From Desulfobacteraceae bacterium (GTDB lineage Bacteria > Desulfobacterota > Desulfobacteria > Desulfobacterales > ETH-SRB1): a stretch of 7,649 nt of DNA. The stretch is taken from NCBI GenBank assembly GCA_013202725.1, contig JABMRH010000044.1:1-7649 (forward strand), in the 5' to 3' direction. Position numbers and translations under genes: made by a program. Below the pieces are notes generated by a model. That model ran no database searches. It was not told the DNA's origin and saw only the letters and a program-made list of their open reading frames with translations. Positions 1 to 5,796 of this stretch are shown here, piece by piece (position 1 is the first letter of the stretch; every line of letters starts with the position of its first letter).

Positions 1-25
1 AGGGGCAAAGGCACAAAGGCACAAA
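1..25. repeat. Left arm of inverted octamer-repeat array
   Basis: About three head-to-tail copies of an 8-nt unit (GGCACAAA); the first copy lacks two bases. The arm pairs with 119-143: base i faces base 144-i, with 22 of 25 positions complementary, leaving a loop of about 93 nt that contains the start of a four-helix-bundle gene. From memory, such octamer arrays are common beside four-helix-bundle genes in other bacteria. That association is recalled, not tested here. The window starts at this array, so it may extend further left. Confidence 0.8.
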
Positions 26-31
26 GAAAAA

Positions 32-148
32 ATGAAAATATATAGGGATCTGCTTGTTTGGCAAAAATCAATGGCTTTAGTTACTGAAATATATAAGATT
101 TCTAAAGGGTTCCCCAAGTTTGTGCCTCTGTGCCTTTGTGCCTATTAA
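32..148 (+). pseudogene. Truncated four-helix-bundle (23S rRNA intervening-sequence family) protein
   Basis: This 38-codon frame starts with ATG at 32 and reads MKIYRDLLVWQKSMALVTEI, then an Ile-Tyr-Lys segment ending in KGFPK. That is the characteristic first helix of the four-helix-bundle family (S23/IVS-encoded protein, TIGR02436-like), whose members normally have about 115-125 residues. Homology stops at residue 29, where the turn between helices 1 and 2 begins. The last nine residues (FVPLCLCAY) are encoded entirely by the right-hand octamer array. About three quarters of the gene is therefore missing, and the deletion ends exactly at the repeat. The family is known from insertions in 23S rRNA and from stand-alone genes, and its relative Avd accompanies diversity-generating retroelements; the cellular role of stand-alone copies is unclear. 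The remnant is unlikely to fold into a bundle. No good Shine-Dalgarno sequence precedes the ATG, only an A-rich stretch. Confidence 0.78.
119..143. repeat. Right arm of inverted octamer-repeat array
   Basis: Three units of the reverse-complement octamer (GTGCCTTT, with one GTGCCTCT variant) mirror the array at 1-25. Together the arms could form a stem of about 25 bp with three mismatches. The array overlaps the 3' end of the truncated four-helix-bundle frame and supplies its last codons. The period is 8 nt and there are no spacers, so this is not a CRISPR array. Confidence 0.8.
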
Positions 149-219
149 CCTGAGTAGTTACGACATATTAATATTTTCTCTGTATTTCTACTAATATATT
201 TTACCACAAGATACACCAG

Positions 220-639
220 ATGATAGTATTTGATTTAAAATGTTCAAACGGCCACACCTTTGAAGGCTGGTTTGATGATAGCCGGGCCTTTGATAAGCAG
301 AAAGCAAAAGGCATGATTGCATGCCCTGTATGCGAAGATACTGCTGTTTCAAAGGCTCCTTCCACCTTTGCGATAAAAGCCTCTCAGATAGCGGCAGGTT
401 CTTCTTGCAGGCAGGAACATCTGGAAAACATAGGGAGAAAAATAGCTGATTTTGTGGAAAATAACTTTGAAGATGTGGGTTGTAAATTTACAACAGAAGC
501 CCTGAAAATGCATTATGGCGTTTCTGAGCCAAAAAATATTAGGGGAACCAGCACCGAGAAGGAGGAAAAAATCTTAAAGGACGAAGGTATAAACTTCTTT
601 AAGATTCCCGTGCCAACCAATCACGGCACTGACACATAA
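220..639 (+). CDS. DUF1178 family protein, zinc-ribbon-like N-terminus
   Basis: This 139-residue protein matches the DUF1178 family (PF06676) in length and pattern. It opens with a Phe-Asp-Leu-Lys-Cys segment, followed by NGHTFEGWF and then a CPVC knuckle. Cys8, His12, Cys35 and Cys38 are spaced like a small metal-binding ribbon; zinc binding is inferred from this pattern and not known. The segment at about residues 20-31 (SRAFDKQKAKG) is also typical of the family. The C-terminal 90 residues are charged, with no membrane segment or signal peptide, so a cytosolic protein is expected. The family has no established function. The start at 220 is the only ATG that places the conserved N-terminus at residue 1, though no clear Shine-Dalgarno sequence precedes it. 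It is the first gene of a plus-strand run: the next gene begins 17 nt downstream. Family assignment is firm; role unknown. Confidence 0.88.
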   Translation: MIVFDLKCSNGHTFEGWFDDSRAFDKQKAKGMIACPVCEDTAVSKAPSTFAIKASQIAAGSSCRQEHLENIGRKIADFVENNFEDVGCKFTTEALKMHYGVSEPKNIRGTSTEKEEKILKDEGINFFKIPVPTNHGTDT

Positions 640-656
640 ATTGAAATGGTAAAAAC

Positions 657-1814
657 ATGCAAACATATCTCGATAAACTACCTTCCTTTGTCGATGCAAT
701 AAAATCGATTAAGGCAACAATTATTGCCAATATTGTATTTATCGGCCAGGTGCCGGCTCCTACTTTCAAGGAAAAAAAACGCACCAGTGTTTTTATGGAC
801 AGGCTGGCGGAATCAGGGGTTGATGAATGCTCTACCGATGGTTATCGGAATCCCATCGCAATCATCAGAGGAACCTCTGAAACAAAACCGCCTATTTTTG
901 TGGTTGCTCACCTTGACACACCTTTTGATGCAGAAACCGATCATAATTTCACCATTAAAGAAAATTCGATTAAAGGGCCCGGCATCTTAGATAATTCAGT
1001 CGGCGCCGGGGTGCTGGCATCGTTGCCGGAGATTTTCCGCAAGTTAAATCTTTGCTTTAAATCTGATATTGTTCTGGCAGGCGTCATACAATCAATGGGG
1101 AATGGCAACCTTCGGGGCATCAGGCATCTGTTAAAGACATGGGCCACTCCAATAAGAGGGGCTGTTTGCATAGAAGGAGGCGACCTCGGCAGGATAAACT
1201 ATTATTCTTATGGAATGATCAGAGGGGAAATTGATTGCGATATACCTGCTGCAAAGGAATGGGAACATCAATTTAAGCCAAATGCCATCCTGATATTAAA
1301 TGAAGTGATTAACCAGATCCTGCGACTTAGCCTTCCCCAAAGACCAAGATCCAGAATTGTTATCGGAAAAATTTCCGGCGGTTTTAAGCATGGAACAATC
1401 GCTTATAATGCAAAACTCGGTTTTGAAATACAAAGCGACTCAGACAAAATGGTAAGGGCAATTCATAACGATATTAAAGACATTGTTGACGGCATAGGCC
1501 ACGAAAGCGGAGTCGCTTTAAACATCAAGACCATAAGCAATCTCAGAGCCTCTAAATTAGAATATAATCATCCTTTGGTAAAAAGCGCTATGGCAATAAT
1601 GGAAAAGCTGAACATACAACCGGCAAGCGACCCAAGCGAATCGGAACTTTCCATTTTTCTTTCAAACAATATACCTGCGATTACACTCGGCATAACAAAT
1701 GGGAAAAATTATCACCTGGAAAACGCAGAGATGGAAATTGAACCGATGTTTAAAGGGATTGCTCAACTTATAGGAGTTATTATGGCAATAGACAGCGGGA
1801 TTTGCGATGAATAA
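657..1814 (+). CDS. M20-type metallopeptidase homologue, probably without catalytic Glu pair
   Basis: The 385-residue product has the M20/M25/M40 metallopeptidase layout and is closest in pattern to PepT-like members. The first metal ligands are in the AHLDT motif (His85, Asp87). The bridging aspartate is Asp112 in GPGILDNSVGAG. The third-site acid is probably Glu173 in IEGGDLGRI, and the last histidine is His353. Residues about 185-295 would form the inserted lid/dimerisation domain, including an ISGGFKHG segment where active members read ISGG-T/S. The unusual part is residues 147-156 (MGNGNLRGIR): active relatives have GEEG-LGDLRG here, carrying the general base and a metal ligand. Both glutamates are absent. 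The protein may bind a ligand, be inactive, or use altered chemistry. No signal peptide is visible, so it is probably cytosolic. It sits 17 nt after the DUF1178 gene and overlaps gpgS by 8 nt, which indicates one operon. Fold assignment is strong; activity is doubtful. Confidence 0.85.
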   Translation: MQTYLDKLPSFVDAIKSIKATIIANIVFIGQVPAPTFKEKKRTSVFMDRLAESGVDECSTDGYRNPIAIIRGTSETKPPIFVVAHLDTPFDAETDHNFTIKENSIKGPGILDNSVGAGVLASLPEIFRKLNLCFKSDIVLAGVIQSMGNGNLRGIRHLLKTWATPIRGAVCIEGGDLGRINYYSYGMIRGEIDCDIPAAKEWEHQFKPNAILILNEVINQILRLSLPQRPRSRIVIGKISGGFKHGTIAYNAKLGFEIQSDSDKMVRAIHNDIKDIVDGIGHESGVALNIKTISNLRASKLEYNHPLVKSAMAIMEKLNIQPASDPSESELSIFLSNNIPAITLGITNGKNYHLENAEMEIEPMFKGIAQLIGVIMAIDSGICDE

Positions 1815-2781
1815 TAACTGGCTTAAAAAGAATACATTTCACCATTCTGAGTTTAAAGACATCAATCGTCTTGTGAAAGAAAAAACAAGAAAAAATCTTA
1901 CCATAGCTTTGTGTCTGCCTACTCTGAATGAAGAAAAGACAATTGCAAAAGAGATTATTATTATTAAATCCGAACTAATGACACGCTATCCGCTTGTTGA
2001 TGAAATAGTTGTTATCGATTCGGGCTCGACTGACAATACAAGAAAAATTGCAAGAGAATACGGCGCTGAGGTTTATAAGGCAAACGATATTCTGCCTGAT
2101 CTTGAAGCGTTCAAAGGGAAAGGTGAAAATCTGTGGAAAGCTCTTTATATTACTAACAGCGATATAATTGTATATCTTGATGCTGACATAAAAAATATTC
2201 ACCACAGATTTGTTTACGCCCTTGTCGGCCCCCTGATTCTTTTCGATAATATTAAATTTTCCAAGGCCTTTTACGACAGGCCGATCGCTATAGGTAAAAG
2301 CAAAATCAGGCCCACCGGCGGAGGCAGAGTTACAGAGCTTGTTATAAGGCCATTGCTGTCACTGTTTTTCCCGGAACTTACACAGATTATGCAGCCGCTT
2401 TCCGGAGAATATGCAGGCTATCGGGAAGTTTTTGAAAAAATACCTTTCCCGATCGGATACGGCGTTGAAACGAGCATGATTCTCGATATTTATGAGAAAT
2501 GGGGGCTGGATGTAATCGCTCAGGTCGATCTTGACAGGCGTGTTCATAGAAATCAGGATACAAAAGCTTTGGGAAGGATGGCATTTGTTATCCTTAAAAC
2601 CTTTTTCAACCGTATTGAAAAGCTTGGAATAGTAAATTTAAATACAGAGATTTTCGATGAAATGATTCAATATAATCTTGTCCGAAACGAATATAAGCCG
2701 GATATTTTTAAAATTCAAGGGGTTGAGAGGCCGCCGATTATTGAAATCTCCGAATATCGTAAAAAATTCAATCTAACGTAA
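1807..2781 (+). CDS. gpgS: Glucosyl-3-phosphoglycerate synthase (GT81)
   Basis: GpgS transfers glucose from an NDP-glucose donor to 3-phosphoglycerate, giving glucosyl-3-phosphoglycerate, the committed step to glucosylglycerate. This compound serves as a compatible solute or, in actinobacteria, as the primer of methylglucose lipopolysaccharide. The 324-residue length is normal. A GT-A fold is shown by LCLPTLNEE (36-43), VIDSGSTDNT (69-78), KGENLWKAL (105-113) and the metal-binding LDAD (124-127, a DXD motif). Family-specific signatures follow: RPTGGGRVTELVIRP (168-182), QPLSGEYAG (196-204), IGYGVETSMI (216-225) and RVHRN with the probable metal ligand His248. No transmembrane segment is seen. 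The start ATG lies inside the end of the M20 gene (8-nt overlap ATGAATAA), suggesting translational coupling. The matching phosphatase (GpgP) is not in the window and must lie elsewhere or be replaced. A mannosyl-transferring relative is less likely because of the GpgS-type motifs. Confidence 0.88.
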   Translation: MNNNWLKKNTFHHSEFKDINRLVKEKTRKNLTIALCLPTLNEEKTIAKEIIIIKSELMTRYPLVDEIVVIDSGSTDNTRKIAREYGAEVYKANDILPDLEAFKGKGENLWKALYITNSDIIVYLDADIKNIHHRFVYALVGPLILFDNIKFSKAFYDRPIAIGKSKIRPTGGGRVTELVIRPLLSLFFPELTQIMQPLSGEYAGYREVFEKIPFPIGYGVETSMILDIYEKWGLDVIAQVDLDRRVHRNQDTKALGRMAFVILKTFFNRIEKLGIVNLNTEIFDEMIQYNLVRNEYKPDIFKIQGVERPPIIEISEYRKKFNLT

Positions 2782-2803
2782 CACTCTCAAAAAAAGACCT
2801 TTG

Positions 2804-2895
2804 AAAAAAAGAGGCCCGGTCCGTGGCAGTGGGAGGCTACATTTACTCACACAACGCAAAATAAAATACGGACCGGGCTTAATTCCGGCCTCTTT
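2804..2895 (-). terminator. Long interrupted hairpin with T-tract on minus strand
   Basis: Bases 2815-2824 (CCCGGTCCGT) pair perfectly with 2868-2877, and 2808-2814 (AAAGAGG) pair perfectly with 2889-2895. The two stems would be one continuous 17-bp stem except for an 11-nt one-sided insertion (2878-2888); the terminal loop is 43 nt. Read on the minus strand, the hairpin is followed by seven Ts (complement of 2804-2810), as in an intrinsic terminator, and it lies about 170 nt beyond the end of the minus-strand glycosyltransferase gene. On the plus strand it follows gpgS but lacks a proper T-tract. The loop is longer than in classic terminators, so another structured element remains possible. 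Confidence 0.5.
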
Positions 2896-2976
2896 AACGG
2901 GTTGGAAACAACAAGTCAAGCATTATTTTATATCCCGGCCGTCTTTTATTTTGCTGAATAATGTACCGGATATCTT

Positions 2977-3078
2977 ATGTTAATTAGAATCGGCACAAAG
3001 GTTCCTGCTTACCGGCCTTATCGCTTTTTGACGGACAATGATGCCGATGATCTTGTGCGAAGGTTTCTAAGGAAATAA
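2977..3078 (+). CDS. Possible small ORF or gene remnant, 33 residues, unknown
   Basis: This open frame starts at ATG 2977 and ends at TAA 3076-3078. It encodes a charged 33-residue peptide beginning MLIRIGTKVPAYRPYRFLTD and ending in a basic RRFLRK. The composition looks protein-like, but I recognise no family and see no Shine-Dalgarno sequence. An in-frame stop lies just upstream (2959-2961), so it cannot be extended. Its 3' end overlaps the convergent glycosyltransferase gene by 12 nt. It could be the degraded tail of a lost gene or chance coding in a 285-nt convergent gap. Confidence 0.2.
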   Translation: MLIRIGTKVPAYRPYRFLTDNDADDLVRRFLRK

Positions 3079-3810
3079 CCTGGAAGTAATAAAATTCATT
3101 TTTGCGAGACGGAATGTCAAGGCTGTATGCAGACATCCAAAACCGTATTTTATACTTCTTTGCAGATTTATTGATGAAGCCTCGGCAAAATACCTTGTCG
3201 GACAACTGACCTCGGCAATCGTATAATCAAGCCAGACGATCTGAGCCAGCATCTGGTTATCAAAGACAAAATCATCTGAATTAGCCTCAAGCGGCAGCCG
3301 CTTAAGCAATTCCCGCGAAAAAGCCCTGTACCCCGTGTGATACTCGGAAAGCTTTGCGCCAAGCATGATGTTTTCTGTAAGCGTAAGAAAGCGGTTCGCA
3401 ATATATTTCCAGACAGGCATGCCGCCTTTCAGAGCGTATCCACCAAGAATTCTGGAGCCCAACACGCAGTGATACAGACCATTACCTATCATGGAAGCCA
3501 TGGACGGAATCAGCTTCGGGGTATACTGATAATCCGGATGAATCATGATAATAATTTCACCGCCCTCTTCCAGGGCCATCCGGTAGCAGGTCTTCTGGTT
3601 TGCCCCATAACCGCGATTTTTTTTATGAACAAAAACCCTGGTATTCGGCAGGCTCTTTGCAATGGCAGCAGTTTCATCGTCGCTTGCATCATCAACCAGG
3701 ATCACCAGATCAACAATACCCTGGCTCATAACCTCGTCATAAGTTTTGCGCAGGGTTTTTGCCGCGTTATAGGCCGGCATAACAACAATAATTTTTTTGT
3801 CTTTTAACAT
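3067..3810 (-). CDS. Family 2 glycosyltransferase
   Basis: The 247-residue product is a GT-A family 2 glycosyltransferase of the dolichyl-phosphate-mannose-synthase-like group. Visible motifs are IIVVMPAYNAAKTL (7-20), the nucleotide-binding LVDDASDD (38-45), NRGYGANQKT (65-74), HPDYQY (91-96) in place of the classic DXD, and EYHTGYRAFSREL (156-168), a typical acceptor-site signature. No multi-pass membrane tail is present, so it is soluble or peripheral, and the acceptor is probably a lipid carrier or a glycan; the sugar cannot be told. The frame stays open upstream to an ATG at 3895-3897. I chose the ATG at 3808-3810 because the family begins just before the IIVVMPAYN strand and the extension would overlap the preceding gene. 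An ATG at 3835-3837 is a fallback with a slightly better purine-rich leader. It follows the DUF4143 ATPase by 55 nt on the same strand and converges on gpgS. Confidence 0.85.
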   Translation of the reverse strand: MLKDKKIIVVMPAYNAAKTLRKTYDEVMSQGIVDLVILVDDASDDETAAIAKSLPNTRVFVHKKNRGYGANQKTCYRMALEEGGEIIIMIHPDYQYTPKLIPSMASMIGNGLYHCVLGSRILGGYALKGGMPVWKYIANRFLTLTENIMLGAKLSEYHTGYRAFSRELLKRLPLEANSDDFVFDNQMLAQIVWLDYTIAEVSCPTRYFAEASSINLQRSIKYGFGCLHTALTFRLAKMNFITSRLFP

Positions 3811-3865
3811 AAGATTATTTACCCAAGTTTTGCACATCTTCTTTACGCCGATGTCTGCATTGAGG

Positions 3866-5026
3866 TTAGCGAATGACCTTGCCTTCCCATAAGTCACGCA
3901 GGAAATTTCTATACGGCATTATTCGTATCCTGCCATGAACTCTCTCTTCCCTCTCATTGCATACAACTAATGCCTTACGTGGCGAATATTCCTCTATAAA
4001 GGCATTCATGGGCTGCAAATCCCTTTTCTCGATTAGAGTTGCGCCCTTTACTTCGATGGCTACATCGCCTCCGCCCAGCACAAAGTCGACTTCCAGGCCT
4101 GATTTTGTCCTCCAGAAATTGATTTTATAATCGATTTCATTGTAGGAATTGTAAGCCGCAATCTCCATCAAAATAAAATGCTCAAATGCTTTACCGAACA
4201 ATTCACCTTTTTCTTCTTCAATATGTCGCTTTGTTATGGCGCCTGCAACCCCCACATCAAACAAGTAGAATTTTGCCGCCTTGCTGATGACCTGCCGGTT
4301 TTGCCTCCTCTTAAAGGGTTCTATCATAGTGCCTAAAAGCGTATCCACAAGGATCTGGTAGTACTCTTTTACAGTCTTGGAATCTACACCGCAATCACGC
4401 GCTATATTGGAATAATTCGTAAGCTCTCCGTGAGAATACGCCATGGCATCAAAGAATCTGGAAAATGCGGGAATGTTCCGGGTTAACCCCTCATCAAAAA
4501 CTTCTTCTTTTAAATAATCCTGTGTATAGGCCCTCAAGGATTTCTTATAGTTTTCCTTAAGATAATGATCCGGTATCATACCGCGATTTAATACTCTCAA
4601 CAGATCCCAGTTCTCCAATTCAAACGTAACAAATGGAAACAGCTCATAACGCCATGCCCGGCCTCCAAGAAGGTTAGCCTTTCCTCTCTTCAGCTTCCGT
4701 GCGCTTGATCCACACAGTATAAAACTCAAACCCTTATTTTCAATCAGCCAGTGTACTTCGTCTAAGAGTTGAGGAATCTTCTGTACTTCATCCAATATCA
4801 CCGGGTAATTCAGGACATCAGCGCCCTTTGCAAGCAGCCGTTCCCGCAAAAGAGCAGGTTTCTTGGAGAACTCAAGAAACAGATCGGTTTGAAGAAAATT
4901 ATACACAAGGCTGCCTGGAAACCTTGCTTTAAGATAAGTCGATTTTCCCGTCTTTCTTGGCCCCCATAAAAAAGCAGACCGCCCTGGCGGGAGATCGATA
5001 TTCAGGATTCTCTTGATATTTTCCAT
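3866..5026 (-). CDS. AAA_14/DUF4143 ATPase with nuclease-like C-terminal domain
   Basis: This 386-residue protein has an N-terminal AAA_14 ATPase and a C-terminal DUF4143 domain. Walker A is WGPRKTGKST (21-30), Walker B is PVILDEVQ (75-82), a sensor-like strand is ILCGSSARKL (103-112), and an arginine-containing LLGGRAWRYELFPF segment spans 119-132. The C-terminal part carries a PD-(D/E)XK-type pattern that looks intact: Glu282 in GKAFEHFIL, Asp314 in GLEVDFVLG, and Glu325-x-Lys327 in AIEVKG. The family is abundant in bacteria and archaea, often in accessory DNA; its role is not established, though a DNA-binding or nuclease-linked function is commonly suspected. An in-frame ATG at 5111-5113 exists, but a good promoter (5064-5092) lies inside that extension. 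The start at 5024-5026 (MENIKRILN) is therefore preferred, with GGAG 12 nt upstream. The neighbour upstream is the DUF502 gene (129-nt gap). A second, broken DUF4143 gene lies at 6586-7571. Confidence 0.9.
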   Translation of the reverse strand: MENIKRILNIDLPPGRSAFLWGPRKTGKSTYLKARFPGSLVYNFLQTDLFLEFSKKPALLRERLLAKGADVLNYPVILDEVQKIPQLLDEVHWLIENKGLSFILCGSSARKLKRGKANLLGGRAWRYELFPFVTFELENWDLLRVLNRGMIPDHYLKENYKKSLRAYTQDYLKEEVFDEGLTRNIPAFSRFFDAMAYSHGELTNYSNIARDCGVDSKTVKEYYQILVDTLLGTMIEPFKRRQNRQVISKAAKFYLFDVGVAGAITKRHIEEEKGELFGKAFEHFILMEIAAYNSYNEIDYKINFWRTKSGLEVDFVLGGGDVAIEVKGATLIEKRDLQPMNAFIEEYSPRKALVVCNEREERVHGRIRIMPYRNFLRDLWEGKVIR

Positions 5027-5045
5027 TTTCGCACATCGCTCCAAT

Positions 5046-5058
5046 TTAGTTAAACTAA
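5046..5058. promoter_or_regulatory. Palindromic candidate operator of the DUF4143 ATPase gene
   Basis: TTAGTT-A-AACTAA is a perfect 6+6 palindrome around one central base. It lies 19 nt upstream of the chosen ATPase start and just downstream of the -10 box, at the expected transcription start. This position suits a repressor site. No regulator gene is adjacent; autoregulation by the ATPase itself is conceivable but speculative. Confidence 0.45.
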
Positions 5059-5063
5059 TTCGG

Positions 5064-5092
5064 AATATAGTACGAACCGGTATGGCAGTCAA
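5064..5092 (-). promoter_or_regulatory. Sigma70-like promoter of the DUF4143 ATPase gene
   Basis: On the minus strand a TTGACT -35 box (5087-5092) and a TATATT -10 box (5064-5069) are separated by exactly 17 nt. Transcription would begin near 5057, about 30 nt before the ATG at 5024-5026. This supports the shorter start and indicates that the ATPase is transcribed independently of the upstream DUF502 gene. Confidence 0.6.
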
Positions 5093-5155
5093 GAAAAAAA
5101 TATCATATGACAAAGAAGCATGCTGACTCGATGATCTTAAGCCGGTAAAAAAACT

Positions 5156-5755
5156 CTATTTCCTGTAAGCATCGATAAGCATTGCAGAACCTGCACCGCA
5201 GCTAATGATCGACCTCATCACATCTTCCACCGGCACATCCACCTGATGAACAAATCTACTTTCAAGATGATAGATGTTGCCTGAGGTTGGATTAGGTCCT
5301 GTGGGAACAAATACAGTATAGCTACCGTCTGAATGCTCATCAGTTACAAATGCTGTCAACATAGTCTCGTTTCCAAAGACCTGAACCAGAGCTACGGAAG
5401 AAAAGGGGGTTTTTTTGCGCCCAAGAAATTGCATTACTGTCTCTTTGATCAGAGAATAACCCGGAGCAAACTTAAGAATTGAATTTTCCAGACTGGTGTG
5501 AATGAATCTACCGATTTGCGTCTTTACAATGACGCCGACAATAAAACAGACTGTTATGATAATAGCCAGTGCCAGCAAATCCGCCATTATCTCACGAAGG
5601 TTTGATTTTATCAGTATAAGATTTGTCAGCGGTTGAATTACACGTGCAACTACGCCAAAGATCCACTTAAAAACGAAAACAAGAATAGCAACCGGCAGGA
5701 TTACAGTCAAGCCGCCAAGAAATGAGGTTTTAATTAACGATTTCATTCTACTCAT
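5156..5755 (-). CDS. DUF502 family two-helix membrane protein
   Basis: The 199-residue product matches DUF502 (PF04367) in length and pattern. It has a basic N-terminus and two hydrophobic helices at about residues 12-38 and 57-78, then a conserved soluble region containing APGYSLIKET (97-106) and the family hallmark PTGPNPTSG (151-159). The C-terminus has the SCGAG segment usual in the family. It should sit in the inner membrane with both termini on one side. Plant homologues are the LCV/COV proteins; the bacterial function is unknown. The start is well supported: AGGAG stands 7 nt before the ATG at 5753-5755. The gene follows vapC by only 24 nt on the same strand, so it may be read through from the vapBC promoter, which would be an unusual partner for a conserved membrane gene. 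Direct repeats at 5774-5796 lie just upstream. Family assignment is firm. Confidence 0.9.
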   Translation of the reverse strand: MSRMKSLIKTSFLGGLTVILPVAILVFVFKWIFGVVARVIQPLTNLILIKSNLREIMADLLALAIIITVCFIVGVIVKTQIGRFIHTSLENSILKFAPGYSLIKETVMQFLGRKKTPFSSVALVQVFGNETMLTAFVTDEHSDGSYTVFVPTGPNPTSGNIYHLESRFVHQVDVPVEDVMRSIISCGAGSAMLIDAYRK

Positions 5756-5762
5756 AATTACA

Positions 5763-5767
5763 CTCCT
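5763..5767 (-). promoter_or_regulatory. Strong Shine-Dalgarno site of the DUF502 gene
   Basis: AGGAG on the minus strand lies 7 nt before the ATG at 5753-5755 and fixes that start over the in-frame ATG three codons later. It is the best ribosome binding site in the window, which suggests this gene is translated efficiently in its own right. Confidence 0.75.
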
Positions 5768-5773
5768 ACCTTA

Positions 5774-5796
5774 TATGCACTAAATAGTACGCACTA
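5774..5796. repeat. Pair of 9-nt direct repeats between vapC and the DUF502 gene
   Basis: TATGCACTA (5774-5782) and TACGCACTA (5788-5796) match at 8 of 9 bases with a 14-nt period. They overlap the vapC stop codon and lie just upstream of the DUF502 ribosome binding site. They could be a regulator site for the DUF502 gene or chance; no promoter boxes are evident next to them. Confidence 0.3.

Noticed and set aside
1..143. Repeat arrays as a CRISPR array
   Set aside because: The period is 8 nt with no unique spacers, and the two arrays are inverted relative to each other.
150..215. Promoter for the DUF1178 operon in the AT-rich leader
   Set aside because: Several TAATAT-like boxes occur, but none has a convincing -35 box at the right spacing, so no site is reported.
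2801..2983. 60-codon plus-strand open frame after gpgS
   Set aside because: It runs through the hairpin, has no ribosome binding site and no recognisable family features.
3337..3807. 156-codon plus-strand open frame
   Set aside because: It lies wholly antisense to the well-supported GT2 gene and shows no protein-family features.
3811..3897. 29-residue N-terminal extension of the GT2 protein
   Set aside because: It overlaps the end of the ATPase gene and does not match the family N-terminus.
5027..5113. 29-residue N-terminal extension of the DUF4143 ATPase
   Set aside because: A complete promoter and palindrome lie inside it, and the family begins at the shorter start.
5095..5155. Intrinsic terminator after the DUF502 gene
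   Set aside because: There is a short T-run on the minus strand but no stable GC-rich stem before it.
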